A stretch of 64,000 bases of DNA from Deltaproteobacteria bacterium (GTDB taxonomy: Bacteria; Myxococcota_A; UBA796; CAJQPC01), in contig JADKFE010000003.1 in assembly GCA_016717595.1 (NCBI GenBank), positions 124,001 to 188,000 on the forward strand. The letters run 5' to 3'. How positions within the stretch are numbered: position 1 is the first letter of the stretch; the number at the start of each line of letters is the position of its first letter. The position numbers and the translations under genes were made by a program. Below the pieces are notes generated by a model that was given only the letters and a program-made list of their open reading frames with translations, made no database searches and was not told where the DNA came from. Shown piece after piece: positions 1 through 10,009 of this stretch.

Positions 1-2
1 CG

Positions 3-2352
3 GTGCTGCTCTATCTGCTCGATGGCCAAGGGACGTTTGATCTGGAGGGCGTGCTTGACGGCGTGACTCTCTACGGAGTCACGCTCACCGCGAAGGGCGA
101 CGACGTGGCGGGCGGCGAGGTGATCGGCCTCACCTTTGACCTCGGCATCGACACCCTCCTCATCACCGGCCCCGCCGCCGACGTCTGGGGCCTGGACGAC
201 CTCACCTTCAACGCCTTGGGCCTCGACGACGCCGACGGCGACGGCTTCACCGAGGCCGAGGGCGACTGCGACGACCACGACGACGAGGTGAGCCCCGACG
301 CCGAGGAGGTGTTCTACGACGGCGTAGACGCGGACTGCTCCGGCGACTCCGACCGCGACGCCGACGGCGACGGCTTCGATCTGGAGCTTGACTGCGACGA
401 CGGCGACGACGAGGTCAACCCCGACGCTGAGGAGACCTTCTACGACGGCATCGACGCCGACTGCGCCGGCTCCGACTTCGACGCGGACGGCGACGGTCAC
501 GACGACGTGGCCTGGGGCGGCGACGACTGCGACGACGCCGACGGCGCGGTGAGCCCCTCCGCCGCCGAGACCTTCTACGACGGCGTTGATGACAACTGTG
601 AGCCCCTCGATGACGACGACAGCGACGGGGACGGCTTCTCCGCCGCGGGGTTCCCCGGCGGGCTCATGGGCTCTGGCGACTGCGACGACGCCGCCGACGC
701 CGTGAACCCCGACGCTGAAGAGACCTTCTACGACGGCGTGGACGCCGACTGCGACGGCGGCTCGGACTACGACGCGGATGGAGACGGCTACGAGTCCATC
801 GTCCATGGCGGCGAGGACTGCCTGGACGACAACCCCACGGCGTACCCCGGCGCCAAAGACACGCTCTATGACGGCGTCGACTCGGACTGCGCCGGAGACA
901 GCGACTTTGACGGCGACGGCGACGGCTACGACTCCACCTTAGGCGGCGGCCCAGACTGCGACGACACCGACGCGGCGATCAGCCCCGACGCCGTCGAGAG
1001 TGACCTCAACGACGGCATCGACGAGGACTGCGACGGCACCGATGAGTGGGATCTGGACGGCGACGGCCACCGGCCCCCGGAGCGCGGCGGCGAGGACTGC
1101 GACGACGCCGACGCCACGGTGAGCCCCAGCGCCCCGGAGACCTGCTACGACGGCCAAGATCAAGACTGCGACGGCCTCGCCGACGACAACGACTGCGACG
1201 GCGACGGCTACGACGCCATCGTGGCCGGCGGCGACGACTGCGACGACCTCAACGGCGGCGTGAACCCTGGCGCCCGGGACTACGCCTATGACGGCGTCGA
1301 TCAGGACTGTGACGGCCGGGACGACTACGATGACGACGGCGACGGCCACGCCGTGAGCTGGTACGGGGGAGGGGACTGCGACGACGCCGACGCCACGGTG
1401 AACCCCGACGCCGTCGAGGTCTTCTACGACGGCGTCGATCAGGACTGCGACGGGGCTTCAGACTACGACGCCGACGGAGACGCCCAAGACAGCGCGGCCT
1501 ATGGCGGTGAGGACTGCGACGACGACGACGCCACGATCTACCTCGGCGCCTTGGACCTGCCCTATGACGGCGTTGATCAGAGCTGCGACGGCAAAGACGC
1601 CGAGGACGTAGACGGCGACGGCCACGGAGACGTGGCGCACGGCGGCGACGACTGCGACGACGCCGACGCCACGGTGAGCCCGGCCGCCGCGGAGGTCTTC
1701 TACGACGGCATCGACCAGGACTGCGACGGCGGATCCGACTTCGACGCTGACGGCGACGGCCATGACAGCGAGGACTGGGGCGGGGATGACTGCGATGACG
1801 CTGACTCGCGCACCTACCCCGGCGCCTCGGAGCGTTGGTACGACGGCCTCGACCAGGGCTGCGACGGCGGCGACGACTACGACCAAGACGGCGACGGCCA
1901 CGCCGCCGAGGCCTGGGGCGGCGAGGACTGCGACGACACCAAGGCGGGCGTCTCCCCCGATGTGTCCCTGGATGACTGCCGCCGGGGAGATGAGGACTGC
2001 GACGGGGTAGAGGACGAGGACTGCGTCGAGGCGCCCGACGACAGCGGCGGCGGGGACACCAGCGCTGATGACAGCGCCGGCCCCGATGACAGCGGCGGCG
2101 GCGGACACGAGCGCCGATGACAGCGGGATGACAGAGAGCGGCGGCGAAGACAGCGACCTTCGCGACGACACGGCGATCTTGTCGGACAGCGACGGCGGCG
2201 TGAGCGACGACACCGCGAGCGGCCTGACCCCCAAAGATGACGGTCGGGGCGGGGGCTGCGGCTGCGCGTCGGCGAGCCGGGGTGAGGTCGGAGGCGGCGC
2301 CCTCAGCGTGCTTCTCTTCGCCGCCCTCGCCGGTCGTCGTCGCCGCTCCTGA
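3..2352 (+). CDS. Secreted MopE-type Asp-rich repeat protein with MYXO-CTERM-like tail; 5' partial, frameshifted
   Basis: The reading frame is open at the window edge, so the true N-terminus is missing. From about residue 77 there are 13 tandem units of about 45 residues, each with a DxDGDG calcium-loop-like core, a DCDD motif and a YDGVDxDCDG motif. This matches the MopE-type putative metal-binding repeat common in Myxococcota secreted proteins. The frame stops at 2118-2120. The +1 frame continues the same Asp/Ser-rich linker and ends in GGGCGCA, a hydrophobic stretch and GRRRRS, a MYXO-CTERM-like sorting tag. Removing one G near 2103 in a GGC repeat joins both parts into a protein of about 782 residues. 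The role is inferred to be a surface-anchored, metal-binding extracellular protein; no enzymatic domain is visible. The break could be an assembly error or a real loss of the anchor. Confidence 0.8.
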
Positions 2353-2421
2353 GCGGGCGCGGTCCGCGTCAAGCGCCGCGCCGGGTTACGAAGGCGGCGG
2401 AGCAGCCCAAGCGGAGGAGAC

Positions 2422-4290
2422 GTGCTCGACCTGATTGAGATCTACGGCGCCCAGACCGTTCACGCCCGAGGGCTTCACGGCGATGAGCGCGCGGATGGCC
2501 CCGGTGGCGGCCTGCTCACGGCGCTCTACAACGTCGGCCTCGGCCCGCTCACCGCACATCTGGGCGCGAGGCCGTCACTGCGCGCCTTGGAGCTTCACGA
2601 CGCCGACGCCGGCCTCACCCTGCGCCGCGAAGGCACAAACGCCCGCGTGACGATGCGCTGGGCGAGCGGGGAGTCTCTGGAGGACCTCATCGAGCTGGCG
2701 CCGAACCCCGACTCCTTGGCGGATGGGGACGCGCCGCTGTTTGTGCCCGAGCCCTCAAGCCGCGTCACCGACGTCTTCGCCGCCCTGGGCGCCTTGGGCC
2801 AGCCGCTCTATGTCGTCGAGGATGTTGAGGGTCAGGCGCTCTACACCGCGGGTCGTTACGGCGGCGGTCCTGGGGCGGCGCGGCTCTACGGGGCCTTGCC
2901 CCCGGCCCGAGAGCTCGGCTCCGAGGCCTTCTGCGTGAGAATGGGCGTCCGTGCCCCGTACATCGCCGGGGCGATGGCCGGCGGCATCGCCTCGCCGGAG
3001 CTCGTCATCGCCATGTCCAAGGCCGGGCTCATCGGCTTCTTCGGCGCGGGCGGGCTGCCCATCGAGGCCGTGCGCGCGGGGGTCAAGACCATCCTCGACG
3101 CCGTCGGCGCGGCGCCCGCGGGCTTCAACCTCCTGCACAACCCCGTCGAGCCCGCCAGCGAGGAGGCCGTCGCCGAGCTCTACGTGCAGTCCGGCGTGCG
3201 CTGGGTCTCGGCCTCAGCGTACATGGGCCTCACCCCGGCGATCGTGCGTTACCGCTACGCCGGGATTCGCCGCGGCCCGGACGGCGGCGTGATCTGCCCG
3301 AATCGGGTGCTGGCGAAGGTCTCGCGCCCCGAGGTCGCCGAGCACTTCATGCGCCCGGCGCCGGGAGAGCTGCTCCAGGCGCTGGTGAAGAGCGGCAAGC
3401 TGAGCCCCGAGGAGGCCGATCTCGCCGTGAGCTGGCCGATGGCGGACGCCATCACCGCCGAGGCCGACTCCGGCGGGCACACCGACCGCCGCCCGCTGCC
3501 CGTGCTCGTGCCGATGATGCGCGCCTTGCGGGATCGGGTGAGCGCGTCGTTGGACTACGCCGCCCGGGGCGCGCAGATCTTCATCGGCGCCGCCGGGGGC
3601 GTGGCCTCGCCGCGCTCGGTGCTCGCGGCCTTCGCCTTGGGCGCCGACTATGTGCTCACCGGCTCGGTGAACCAGTCGGCGCGTGAGGCGGGCACCTCCG
3701 CCGAGGTGAAGGAGCTGCTCGCCGAGGCCGGAATGGCCGACGTCGCCATGGGCCCGGCCCCGGACATGTTTGAGATCGGCGCCCAGGTCCAGGTGCTCTC
3801 CCGGGGCACGCTCTACGCCCAGCGCGCGAAGAAGCTCCATGAGCTGTACAAAGAGTACGCGGGCTGGCCGCTCGTGCCCGAGGCCGACCGGCAGCGGGTG
3901 GAGCGGCAGATCCTCGGGCGCGCCTTTGACGAGGTCTGGGCGGAGTGCGAGACGTACTGGGGCGCCCGGGACGTGAGCCAGGTGGAGCGCGCGCGCACCG
4001 ACGGGCGGCACAAGATGGCCCTGGTCTTCCGCTGGTACCTCGGCATGACGAGCCGCTGGGCACGATCGGGGGAGACGGCGCGGCGCCGCGACTACCAGAT
4101 CTGGTGCGGCCCGGCGATGGGCGCGTTCAACGACTGGGCCAAGGGCGGCGCCTTGGGCCCCCTCGCCGGGCGCGGGGTGGTCGAGATCGCCGACGCGCTG
4201 TTGACCGGAGCGCGTATCCTCAGCCGCGGTGAGGCCCTGCGCGCCCAAGGCGTGATCCTGCCCGTAGACCTCGACGCCTGGAGGCCCTGA
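2422..4290 (+). CDS. pfaD: PfaD family FMN-dependent enoyl reductase-like protein
   Basis: This resembles PfaD, the trans-acting flavin enoyl reductase of polyunsaturated fatty acid synthases and some trans-AT polyketide systems, with a nitronate-monooxygenase-like TIM barrel. The motifs seen are AGAMAGGIASPELV, the glycine-rich GFFGAGGLP, FNLLHNP, and a late GGVASPRSVLAAFALGADYVLTGSVNQ phosphate-binding region. At 622 residues it is slightly longer than typical PfaD (about 540). The first 170 residues form an N-terminal segment that I do not recognise. GTG is chosen as start because GGAGGAGA lies just upstream. No pfaA, pfaB, pfaC or other polyketide gene is adjacent, so the partner synthase must lie elsewhere or the protein has another role. 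The next gene follows with no gap. Confidence 0.85.
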   Translation: MLDLIEIYGAQTVHARGLHGDERADGPGGGLLTALYNVGLGPLTAHLGARPSLRALELHDADAGLTLRREGTNARVTMRWASGESLEDLIELAPNPDSLADGDAPLFVPEPSSRVTDVFAALGALGQPLYVVEDVEGQALYTAGRYGGGPGAARLYGALPPARELGSEAFCVRMGVRAPYIAGAMAGGIASPELVIAMSKAGLIGFFGAGGLPIEAVRAGVKTILDAVGAAPAGFNLLHNPVEPASEEAVAELYVQSGVRWVSASAYMGLTPAIVRYRYAGIRRGPDGGVICPNRVLAKVSRPEVAEHFMRPAPGELLQALVKSGKLSPEEADLAVSWPMADAITAEADSGGHTDRRPLPVLVPMMRALRDRVSASLDYAARGAQIFIGAAGGVASPRSVLAAFALGADYVLTGSVNQSAREAGTSAEVKELLAEAGMADVAMGPAPDMFEIGAQVQVLSRGTLYAQRAKKLHELYKEYAGWPLVPEADRQRVERQILGRAFDEVWAECETYWGARDVSQVERARTDGRHKMALVFRWYLGMTSRWARSGETARRRDYQIWCGPAMGAFNDWAKGGALGPLAGRGVVEIADALLTGARILSRGEALRAQGVILPVDLDAWRP

Positions 4291-5121
4291 GTGCGCCGCG
4301 TCGCCTTGGCCTCGCTCTTCGCCTGGGGCTGCACAGGCGGCGGCGGGCCAAACGACGCGGAGCGGCTCTCCCAAGCGCTGGCGCTGCCCCCGGACGCCGT
4401 GGAGGAGGCCATCGCGCTGTGTGAGGGCATCCGAGACCCAGGCAGCGCCGGGGCCTGCGCCGAGCGTGTGGTGGTCGCCGTAGATGGCGCCAACAAGACC
4501 CCGGGCGCCCGCTGTGAGCGTGTGCCTGACGGCGTCTGGCGTGAGGAGTGCTACTTCCAGGCCGCGGAGATCGCCCGCCGCCGAGGCGACACGGATGAGG
4601 CCGGTGAGCTCTGCGCCAAGGCCGGCCCGTTCATCAACGACTGTGGGCAGCACCTCTGGCAGAGCGCGCTCAAGTCCATCGTCGAGAGCAACGACGAGCC
4701 CGCCGAGCGCCGGGAGCGGGCCGAGCGCCTGTACCACCTCTGGGAGCCCGTGCTCGGCGACTCTTCAGACATGGCCTCGCGCTTCTGGCAGCGCTTCTAC
4801 CAGCACCAGCTTGAGCAAGACCCGCAGCTCAGCTTTGATCTCTGCGAGGCCGAGACCGGCGATGACCAGGTGACCTGCCGCAAGAGCGTGGGGCAGCTCT
4901 ACCTGGGCCGAATCCGGGCGATGGTCGGCTCGCCCAGAGGCCCAGAGACGCTCTGCGAGCTTGGCCCTCAAGGTGTCGCCGCCTTGGCCGCCGCGCCGGG
5001 CCTCAACGTGAAGCCCCACCCGGCCTTTGACCGAGTCCTCGCGGGGCAGGTGGACTGGGTGTGCACGAAGGGCCACATGGGCCCGCCGCCGCCGGAGCTG
5101 ATGGAGTCCGCGGGCCTCTGA
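4291..5121 (+). CDS. Hypothetical lipoprotein
   Basis: A GTG start directly abuts the pfaD stop, suggesting cotranscription. The N-terminus is a short type II signal peptide with a lipobox ending FAWGC (Cys at about residue 14), followed by a Gly-rich linker. The mature part of about 260 residues is mostly alpha-helical in composition and contains many Cys residues (for example SAGACAERV, GARCERV, REECYFQAA, ELCAKAG, INDCGQ). The short helical spacing suggests Sel1/TPR-like repeats, perhaps disulfide-bonded. I do not recognise a family. The predicted location is a membrane-anchored periplasmic or surface position. A functional link to PfaD is only positional. Confidence 0.7.
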   Translation: MRRVALASLFAWGCTGGGGPNDAERLSQALALPPDAVEEAIALCEGIRDPGSAGACAERVVVAVDGANKTPGARCERVPDGVWREECYFQAAEIARRRGDTDEAGELCAKAGPFINDCGQHLWQSALKSIVESNDEPAERRERAERLYHLWEPVLGDSSDMASRFWQRFYQHQLEQDPQLSFDLCEAETGDDQVTCRKSVGQLYLGRIRAMVGSPRGPETLCELGPQGVAALAAAPGLNVKPHPAFDRVLAGQVDWVCTKGHMGPPPPELMESAGL

Positions 5122-5139
5122 GCGCCCTCGGCGGGGGCC

Positions 5140-6027
5140 TCAGCCGCCGCTCGCCCAGGCGCCGCCGGGCTCGGGCACAAAGTCTTGGCCGTCAAACCGC
5201 AGGCGCTCCACGTCGCGGAGCGCGCCGCCCTCGACGGTGTACACGCACAGGTGCGCCGTGCGGCCCTTCTTGGGCAGGTAGGCGTAGCCCGCCGCGCCGG
5301 GGTTGAGGATCGGGATCTCCACCCCTTCGCCCTTGAGCGCGGCGCGAAAGCCGTGGTGCTCATGGCCATGCACGATGGCGCCGATTCGCCCGGCGTGTTT
5401 GAGCAAGAGCGCCTCTAAGGTGGCGGCGTTCTCTAGGTTTCGGGTGGCGGGGCCGTAGGGCTCGCCGCGGCGGTCGCGCAGGGGGTAATGCAACATCACG
5501 AACACGAACCGGCCGCGGAGGCGGTCATCCCGCAGGAGCGTGTCGAGGCCGTCGAGCTGGCCCTCGTCGATGAAGCCTGAAGAGAGGATCCACTGCGCGC
5601 GGCAGACGTCCAGGGCCACACAGGCGACCTCATCTCCCAAGAGGTGCAGCCGCGGCCAGTCTCCTTTGCCCGTCCACTGGCCAAAACGCTCCTCGATCGT
5701 GCGGTTCAAGAAGGTGTCGGGGGTGTAGGTGTCGTGGTTTCCGGGGATGAGGGCCGTGGGCTGGCGCGAGAACAGCGGGGTGAGCAAGGCCGCGGCGGCC
5801 TCAAACTCAGCGGGCAAGGCCTGGGCGGTGAGGTCGCCGGAGCACAACAAGGCGTCGGGGTTGAGGCGCTCGACGGCGGCCACGGCGGCGCGCTGGGCGG
5901 CCTCGGTGAAGTGGCCCGATCGGCCCACGACGTAGAGGTTGGCGCTGCCCAGAAGGCGCTTGACCGTGAGCTCGTCGAGGCTCGGGGGGCGCATGACGTG
6001 AAGATCAGTGAGGTGGGCGACGCGCAT
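5140..6027 (-). CDS. Calcineurin-like metallophosphoesterase
   Basis: The protein carries a complete set of metallophosphoesterase motifs: DLH near the N-terminus (HLTDLHVM), GDLT, GNHD, a later HY, and GHEHH near the C-terminus. It therefore probably binds a dinuclear metal centre and hydrolyses phosphomono- or diesters. Its size of 295 residues fits the Icc/CpdA-like branch, but the substrate cannot be told from sequence. It has no signal peptide and is predicted cytoplasmic. It is convergent with the preceding lipoprotein and divergent from the PilZ-like gene, sharing a gap of about 70 bases with an A+T-rich core around 6060. Confidence 0.85.
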   Translation of the reverse strand: MRVAHLTDLHVMRPPSLDELTVKRLLGSANLYVVGRSGHFTEAAQRAAVAAVERLNPDALLCSGDLTAQALPAEFEAAAALLTPLFSRQPTALIPGNHDTYTPDTFLNRTIEERFGQWTGKGDWPRLHLLGDEVACVALDVCRAQWILSSGFIDEGQLDGLDTLLRDDRLRGRFVFVMLHYPLRDRRGEPYGPATRNLENAATLEALLLKHAGRIGAIVHGHEHHGFRAALKGEGVEIPILNPGAAGYAYLPKKGRTAHLCVYTVEGGALRDVERLRFDGQDFVPEPGGAWASGG

Positions 6028-6099
6028 TCATGGCTCCTCGCGCCGAGAGGGCGCAGGGATTAGCTATACAGTCTGAGCCCCCCGCGCGAAGGATCCCCC

Positions 6100-6741
6100 G
6101 TGAGTGACGATCCGAGAGAGCTTCTGGACGAGGCCGCCCGTCGGCGACTCTCCTGCCAGGTCATGCCCCGCGCTGGCGCCTGGAGCGCCGCCCAGCTCGT
6201 GCGGGTCGATCGTGCGGGCGTGGTGCTCACCGCGCCGGGCCTGCGCCTGTCCGGCGGCGAAGATCTGCGCGTCTGGTTTAAGCTCGACGAGCAGGTCTAC
6301 TCCTTTGAGGGCTCGGTGCTGCGCGCCGGGGTGCCCGTGCCCGAGCGCACCAACGACGGCGTGCTGTTGGGCTTCATCGAAGACTTCCGCCGCGAGCGCG
6401 CCGAGCACACCACCGGCGAGGCCACCCTTCGCGCCGTGATCCTCCCGCCCCAAGGCCGCGGCTTAGAGCTCGTCGGCGGCGTCGCGCGGCTGGTCGAGGT
6501 GGGCTTAGAGGGCCTCTCGTTCTCTGTGCCCCAGTCCGAGCCCCTCAAGTTTGTCGAGGGCGGTCGGGTGAGGGTGCTCGTCGCCGCCCCCGATGAGCCC
6601 GAGCACCACGCGGACGCGCGGGTAGAGCGCCTCGCCGTGGACGGCCAGCTCGTGCTCTACCGCCTCGTGTTTGAGGGCGTGCGCGGCGACGACGCCTCGG
6701 CCCACCTTCGCGCGATTGAGGCCCTGCGGGTGCTCGCCTAG
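6100..6741 (+). CDS. PilZ-like domain protein
   Basis: The product is a soluble protein of 213 residues with two similar beta-rich halves. The second half contains VEVGLEGLSFSVP, resembling the D/NxSxxGl box of PilZ domains. The first half has an Arg-rich ARRRL followed by VDRAGVVLTAP, a degenerate version of the same pattern. This suggests a YcgR-like arrangement of PilZ-N plus PilZ, proteins that bind cyclic di-GMP and often act on motility or envelope processes. The Arg motif of the second domain is not convincing, so nucleotide binding is uncertain. GTG is the first in-frame start after the divergent promoter region. Confidence 0.5.
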   Translation: MSDDPRELLDEAARRRLSCQVMPRAGAWSAAQLVRVDRAGVVLTAPGLRLSGGEDLRVWFKLDEQVYSFEGSVLRAGVPVPERTNDGVLLGFIEDFRRERAEHTTGEATLRAVILPPQGRGLELVGGVARLVEVGLEGLSFSVPQSEPLKFVEGGRVRVLVAAPDEPEHHADARVERLAVDGQLVLYRLVFEGVRGDDASAHLRAIEALRVLA

Positions 6742-6810
6742 CCCCAAGCCTTCACAGGCCGCCCTCACCGGGCTTGTGCGGCGTCTCCCCAAGGTGTATA
6801 CCGCTTCCTT

Positions 6811-7566
6811 ATGCAGCCCTCCGCGCTTGAGAGAGCCCAGGTCGAAGGATTCGACGACGCCCAGCGCCGTGGCTGGCGCCTCCTCGCCGACGTGGCGAGA
6901 GAGGTGCACGTCGGCATGTCTGAGGTCGAGATCGAGGCCATCGCCCACGACAAAGCCACCGCCCACGGCTTCGACCGCTGGTTTCACCCGCCCGAGGTGC
7001 AGGTCGGCGCCCGCATCGGCAAGTCGCGGGTGCTTCGTGGCGCCTCGGCCAGCGCCCGCATCAAGCCCGGCGAGCTGGTGGCCATCGATCTCGCGCCGTC
7101 CGGGGCCGAGTTTTATGCCGACGTCGGCGTCACGCTACACGTCGCCGAGCCCGGCGCGGCGGAGCCCGAGCTGCTCCAGGTCGCCCGCGAGTGCGCGCGG
7201 GGCTGTGTGGGCTACGCGAGCCAGTGGAAGACCGTCGGCGAGATCTTCGTCTTCGCGAAGTCTTGGGCGAACAACCACCGCTATCAGCTCGCCTCTGAAG
7301 GCGCGATCGGCCACGCCATCCTGCCCAAAGCGGGCCTGTTGAGCCTGGGCTTCCCCGCCTCCGCCCACGCCGCGGCGCGCCTGCGCCGTTACCAAGTGCA
7401 CTTCTTGCACCCCGCGCGAATCCGCGGCGCCTGGGCCTTCCGCCCCGTGGTGCGCGGCGACGGCTTGACCGCCTCCTTTGAGGAGCTGGTCTACATCGAC
7501 GGCGAAGAGAAGCGCATCTTGGGCCGCGCCAACCTCAGCGAGGTCGGCACGCTCCCGGCGCTCTGA
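6811..7566 (+). CDS. M24-fold metallopeptidase-like protein
   Basis: The pattern is that of the M24 creatinase/methionine-aminopeptidase fold. An Asp in AIDLAPSG and a second Asp 11 residues later in YADVG match the D...D metal pair. A conserved His follows in GAIGHA, and acidic residues occur in SFEELVYIDGEEKRIL near the end. The length of 251 residues matches single-domain methionine aminopeptidase, but the sequence is divergent and the exact peptidase activity is unproven. No export signal is seen. It may be a Map paralogue or an inactive relative. Its ATG lies just after GTATACCGC, about 70 bases from the preceding gene. Confidence 0.65.
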   Translation: MQPSALERAQVEGFDDAQRRGWRLLADVAREVHVGMSEVEIEAIAHDKATAHGFDRWFHPPEVQVGARIGKSRVLRGASASARIKPGELVAIDLAPSGAEFYADVGVTLHVAEPGAAEPELLQVARECARGCVGYASQWKTVGEIFVFAKSWANNHRYQLASEGAIGHAILPKAGLLSLGFPASAHAAARLRRYQVHFLHPARIRGAWAFRPVVRGDGLTASFEELVYIDGEEKRILGRANLSEVGTLPAL

Positions 7567-7574
7567 GGCCCGCC

Positions 7575-9849
7575 TTACGGCTTGGCCTTGTGGTTGTAGG
7601 CCGAGAGGTCGGGCAAGACCGGTCCGTCATCGTAGAGGTGATGGAAGGTCACCCAGGTGCGGCTCACGCGCTTGACGTAGCCGCGGGTCTCGCGGAAGGG
7701 GATGGACTCGACGAACTCGTCCGTGGGCAGGTTGCCCTTCTCGCGCAGCCACTTGTCTACGTTGCCTTCCCCGGCGTTGTACCCGGCCATCGACAGCGCG
7801 GGGTTGCCGCCGTAGCGCAGCATCAAGAACTGCATGTAGCGCGCGCCGATCTTGGTGTTGATCGCCGGGTCGTTGAGCTGGGCGGTGGTCACCGACATGC
7901 CCAGCCAGCCGGCGACGGTGCGCGCCGTGGCGGGCATGAGCTGGGAGAGGCCCCGGGCGCCAGCGTGGGAGACGATCTCTTTGTTGAAGCTCGACTCCTC
8001 GCGCACCAGCGCGTGGAACATGCGGGGATCCCAGCCATACTCCTTGGCGGCGGCCTTCACCTCGTCCCAGTACAGCTCGGGGTAGGCCTGCACGAGCACC
8101 CGCTCTCGCTGGGCGCCCATCACTTCAGGCGGGTGGGTGTCGATGTACGACCGCAGGCGCTCATGGGCGAAGAGGATGTCGCCTTGATCCCACTGAATGC
8201 TCGTGATGAACGCGAACTCCGCCGGGGTGTAGGCCGACTCGTCTAACCGCGTCAGCTCGGCCAAGGCCTCCCGGGTGAGCCCGAGCTGGGCCAAGGCGAG
8301 GCCCGCGGCGATGTGGGGGTCCTTCAAGAACTCCTCACGCACCACCCACGGCGTCTTTTTGCCCTTGGGCGGGTCGGGGAGCTTGGCCCAGGCCGCGGGG
8401 TCGAGCTCTTTGAGCCGGGCGGCGGCCAGGAGCGTGTACCAGTTGTGGGGGTGCTGCTCCACAAACCGCTGGAGCAGGCGCGCGGCCTCCTCCTTCCGTT
8501 TGGGGTCGGTGGTGAGGGTGTGGGGGGCGTTCACGTCGGGCCAAGCGCGCCAGCGCGCCGCCCAGTACAGGCAGGCCTGAACGTGGGTGGCGTCGGCGGT
8601 GATCGGCACCTCCCAGGCGCCCTTCTCGGCCCACTGAATCGCCTCGTCGGTCTTGCCCGCGCGGTACGCGCCCCAGGCCAGGCGCCAGAAGCTCTCCGCG
8701 GCCAGGTCGCCGTCGGGCACCTTCTTCACACCTTCAGCCCACAAGGTTCGCGCGGCCTCGGGGTCACCGGCCTCTTGCAGCCCGATGCCGCCCAAGGCGT
8801 AGCCGTCATCGGCGTAGCTGTGGGTGGGGTAGAGCTTGGGGATCTCGGCGAACAGCCGCGCGGCCTCGGCCCAGGCCTTCTTGCGCTCCTGCGCTTTGCC
8901 CGCGATGTACAGGGCCTTCGCGCCGCGGTCGTCGTCGAACCCCTTTACACTTCGTCCCGGCGGGGCCCAACACGTCGGCGGCTTCAGTGAGCCGGTTGAG
9001 CTTAAACAGCGAGCGGCCGTAGGCGTACCACAGGCGGCAGGCGTCCGCGCTGGGGGCGGTCACCTTGGGCAAGAGCGGCTGCAGCAGGGTCACCGCGCCC
9101 TGGAAGTTGTTCGCCACCATCAAGCGGTCACCGCGCACCGCCGACTCCTGCCAGGTGGCGGCGGTGGGGTACTCCTTGAGCGCGGTCTCGGCCTGTTTTC
9201 CGGCGTCGGTCGTCGGGTAATACGCCCAGATGCGGCGATAGAGCGGGTAGGCCGCCGGTGAGCCTTTTCCGGCCTGCTGGGCGAGGTTGAGCAGCGCCCA
9301 CTCCGAGCCCTCAGCGGGGTCGGGCCGGGCGGCGAGCTGCTCATACAGCGCCTTGGAGGCCGCGGTGTTGCCCGCGTAGCGCAGCGCCGAGGCCCGCGCG
9401 AGCATCGCCCGGGGCCAGAGCTGGGCGTCGGCGGGGAAGGTCTCCAGGGCCTTCGCCGCCTCGACGTGGCGCCCATCGGCGCTGTAGAGCTCGGCCAGGG
9501 TGAGCGCCTTGTACGTCGGCGGGGCGTGCTCGGCCTTCTCGACCATGGCCGTGAACTTCACGGCCTCGCTGGCTTTGCCCGCGCGCAAGAGCGACCACGC
9601 CATCAAGAAGCCGTGATCCCCGACGGCGTGGCCGGGGATCTTCGACTTGTCCAGCGCCGCCAACAAGGTCGCGGCCTCGCTGTGTTTCCGCCCGGAGAGG
9701 GCCTCTTTGAGCGCCTTGTCCATGGGGAACGGCGGCGAGAGGTAGGTCAACGCCAGCTCGACCGACGCGGGCTTGTCGGGGTTCGGCGCGGGCTCTAAGG
9801 CCAAGGCGAGGCCGGTGAGCAGGAGGAAGGGCAAGATCAGGCGGCGCAT
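7575..9849 (-). CDS. Soluble lytic murein transglycosylase (Slt type), frameshifted as sequenced
   Basis: The N-terminal reading part (8944-9849) has a signal peptide ending near ALALEP and a long helical TPR-like region. The C-terminal part (7575 to about 8940) continues the superhelix and ends in an SLT catalytic domain with VREESSFN (catalytic Glu), GLSQLMPATA and GYNAGEG motifs. A run of four C at 8940-8943 (GGGG on the coding strand) contains one base too many. Removing it joins the parts into a protein of about 757 residues, close to large periplasmic Slt enzymes. The function is cleavage of peptidoglycan glycan strands with 1,6-anhydro product formation. As written, translation would run out of frame after GTKCKG. 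Confidence 0.85.
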
Positions 9850-10009
9850 GGGCGGGCTCTCGGGGCGGCGGCGGTCGGGCGGTCGGGCAGGCGGGCAGAG
9901 CGGCAGGCCACCTGCTTAACACCACAGCCCGGGCCCTGTGCCACTTTACATGTCAAGACCGGAAGTCCGCCGTTCTGATGGGGATCTCGCCCCAGCCACG
10001 CCGAAAAAC

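Noticed and set aside
240..2010. Regularly spaced DNA repeats that might be mistaken for a CRISPR array
   Set aside because: The period of about 135-145 bases encodes degenerate protein repeats in frame; there are no identical short repeats with unique spacers and no cas genes.
3214..4737. 507-codon open frame opposite pfaD
   Set aside because: Shadow of the pfaD and lipoprotein genes; no recognisable domain, no ribosome binding site, composition typical of antisense frames in high-GC DNA.
9870..9960. TGGCACA on the minus strand upstream of the transglycosylase as a sigma-54 site
   Set aside because: No TTGC element follows at the required distance.
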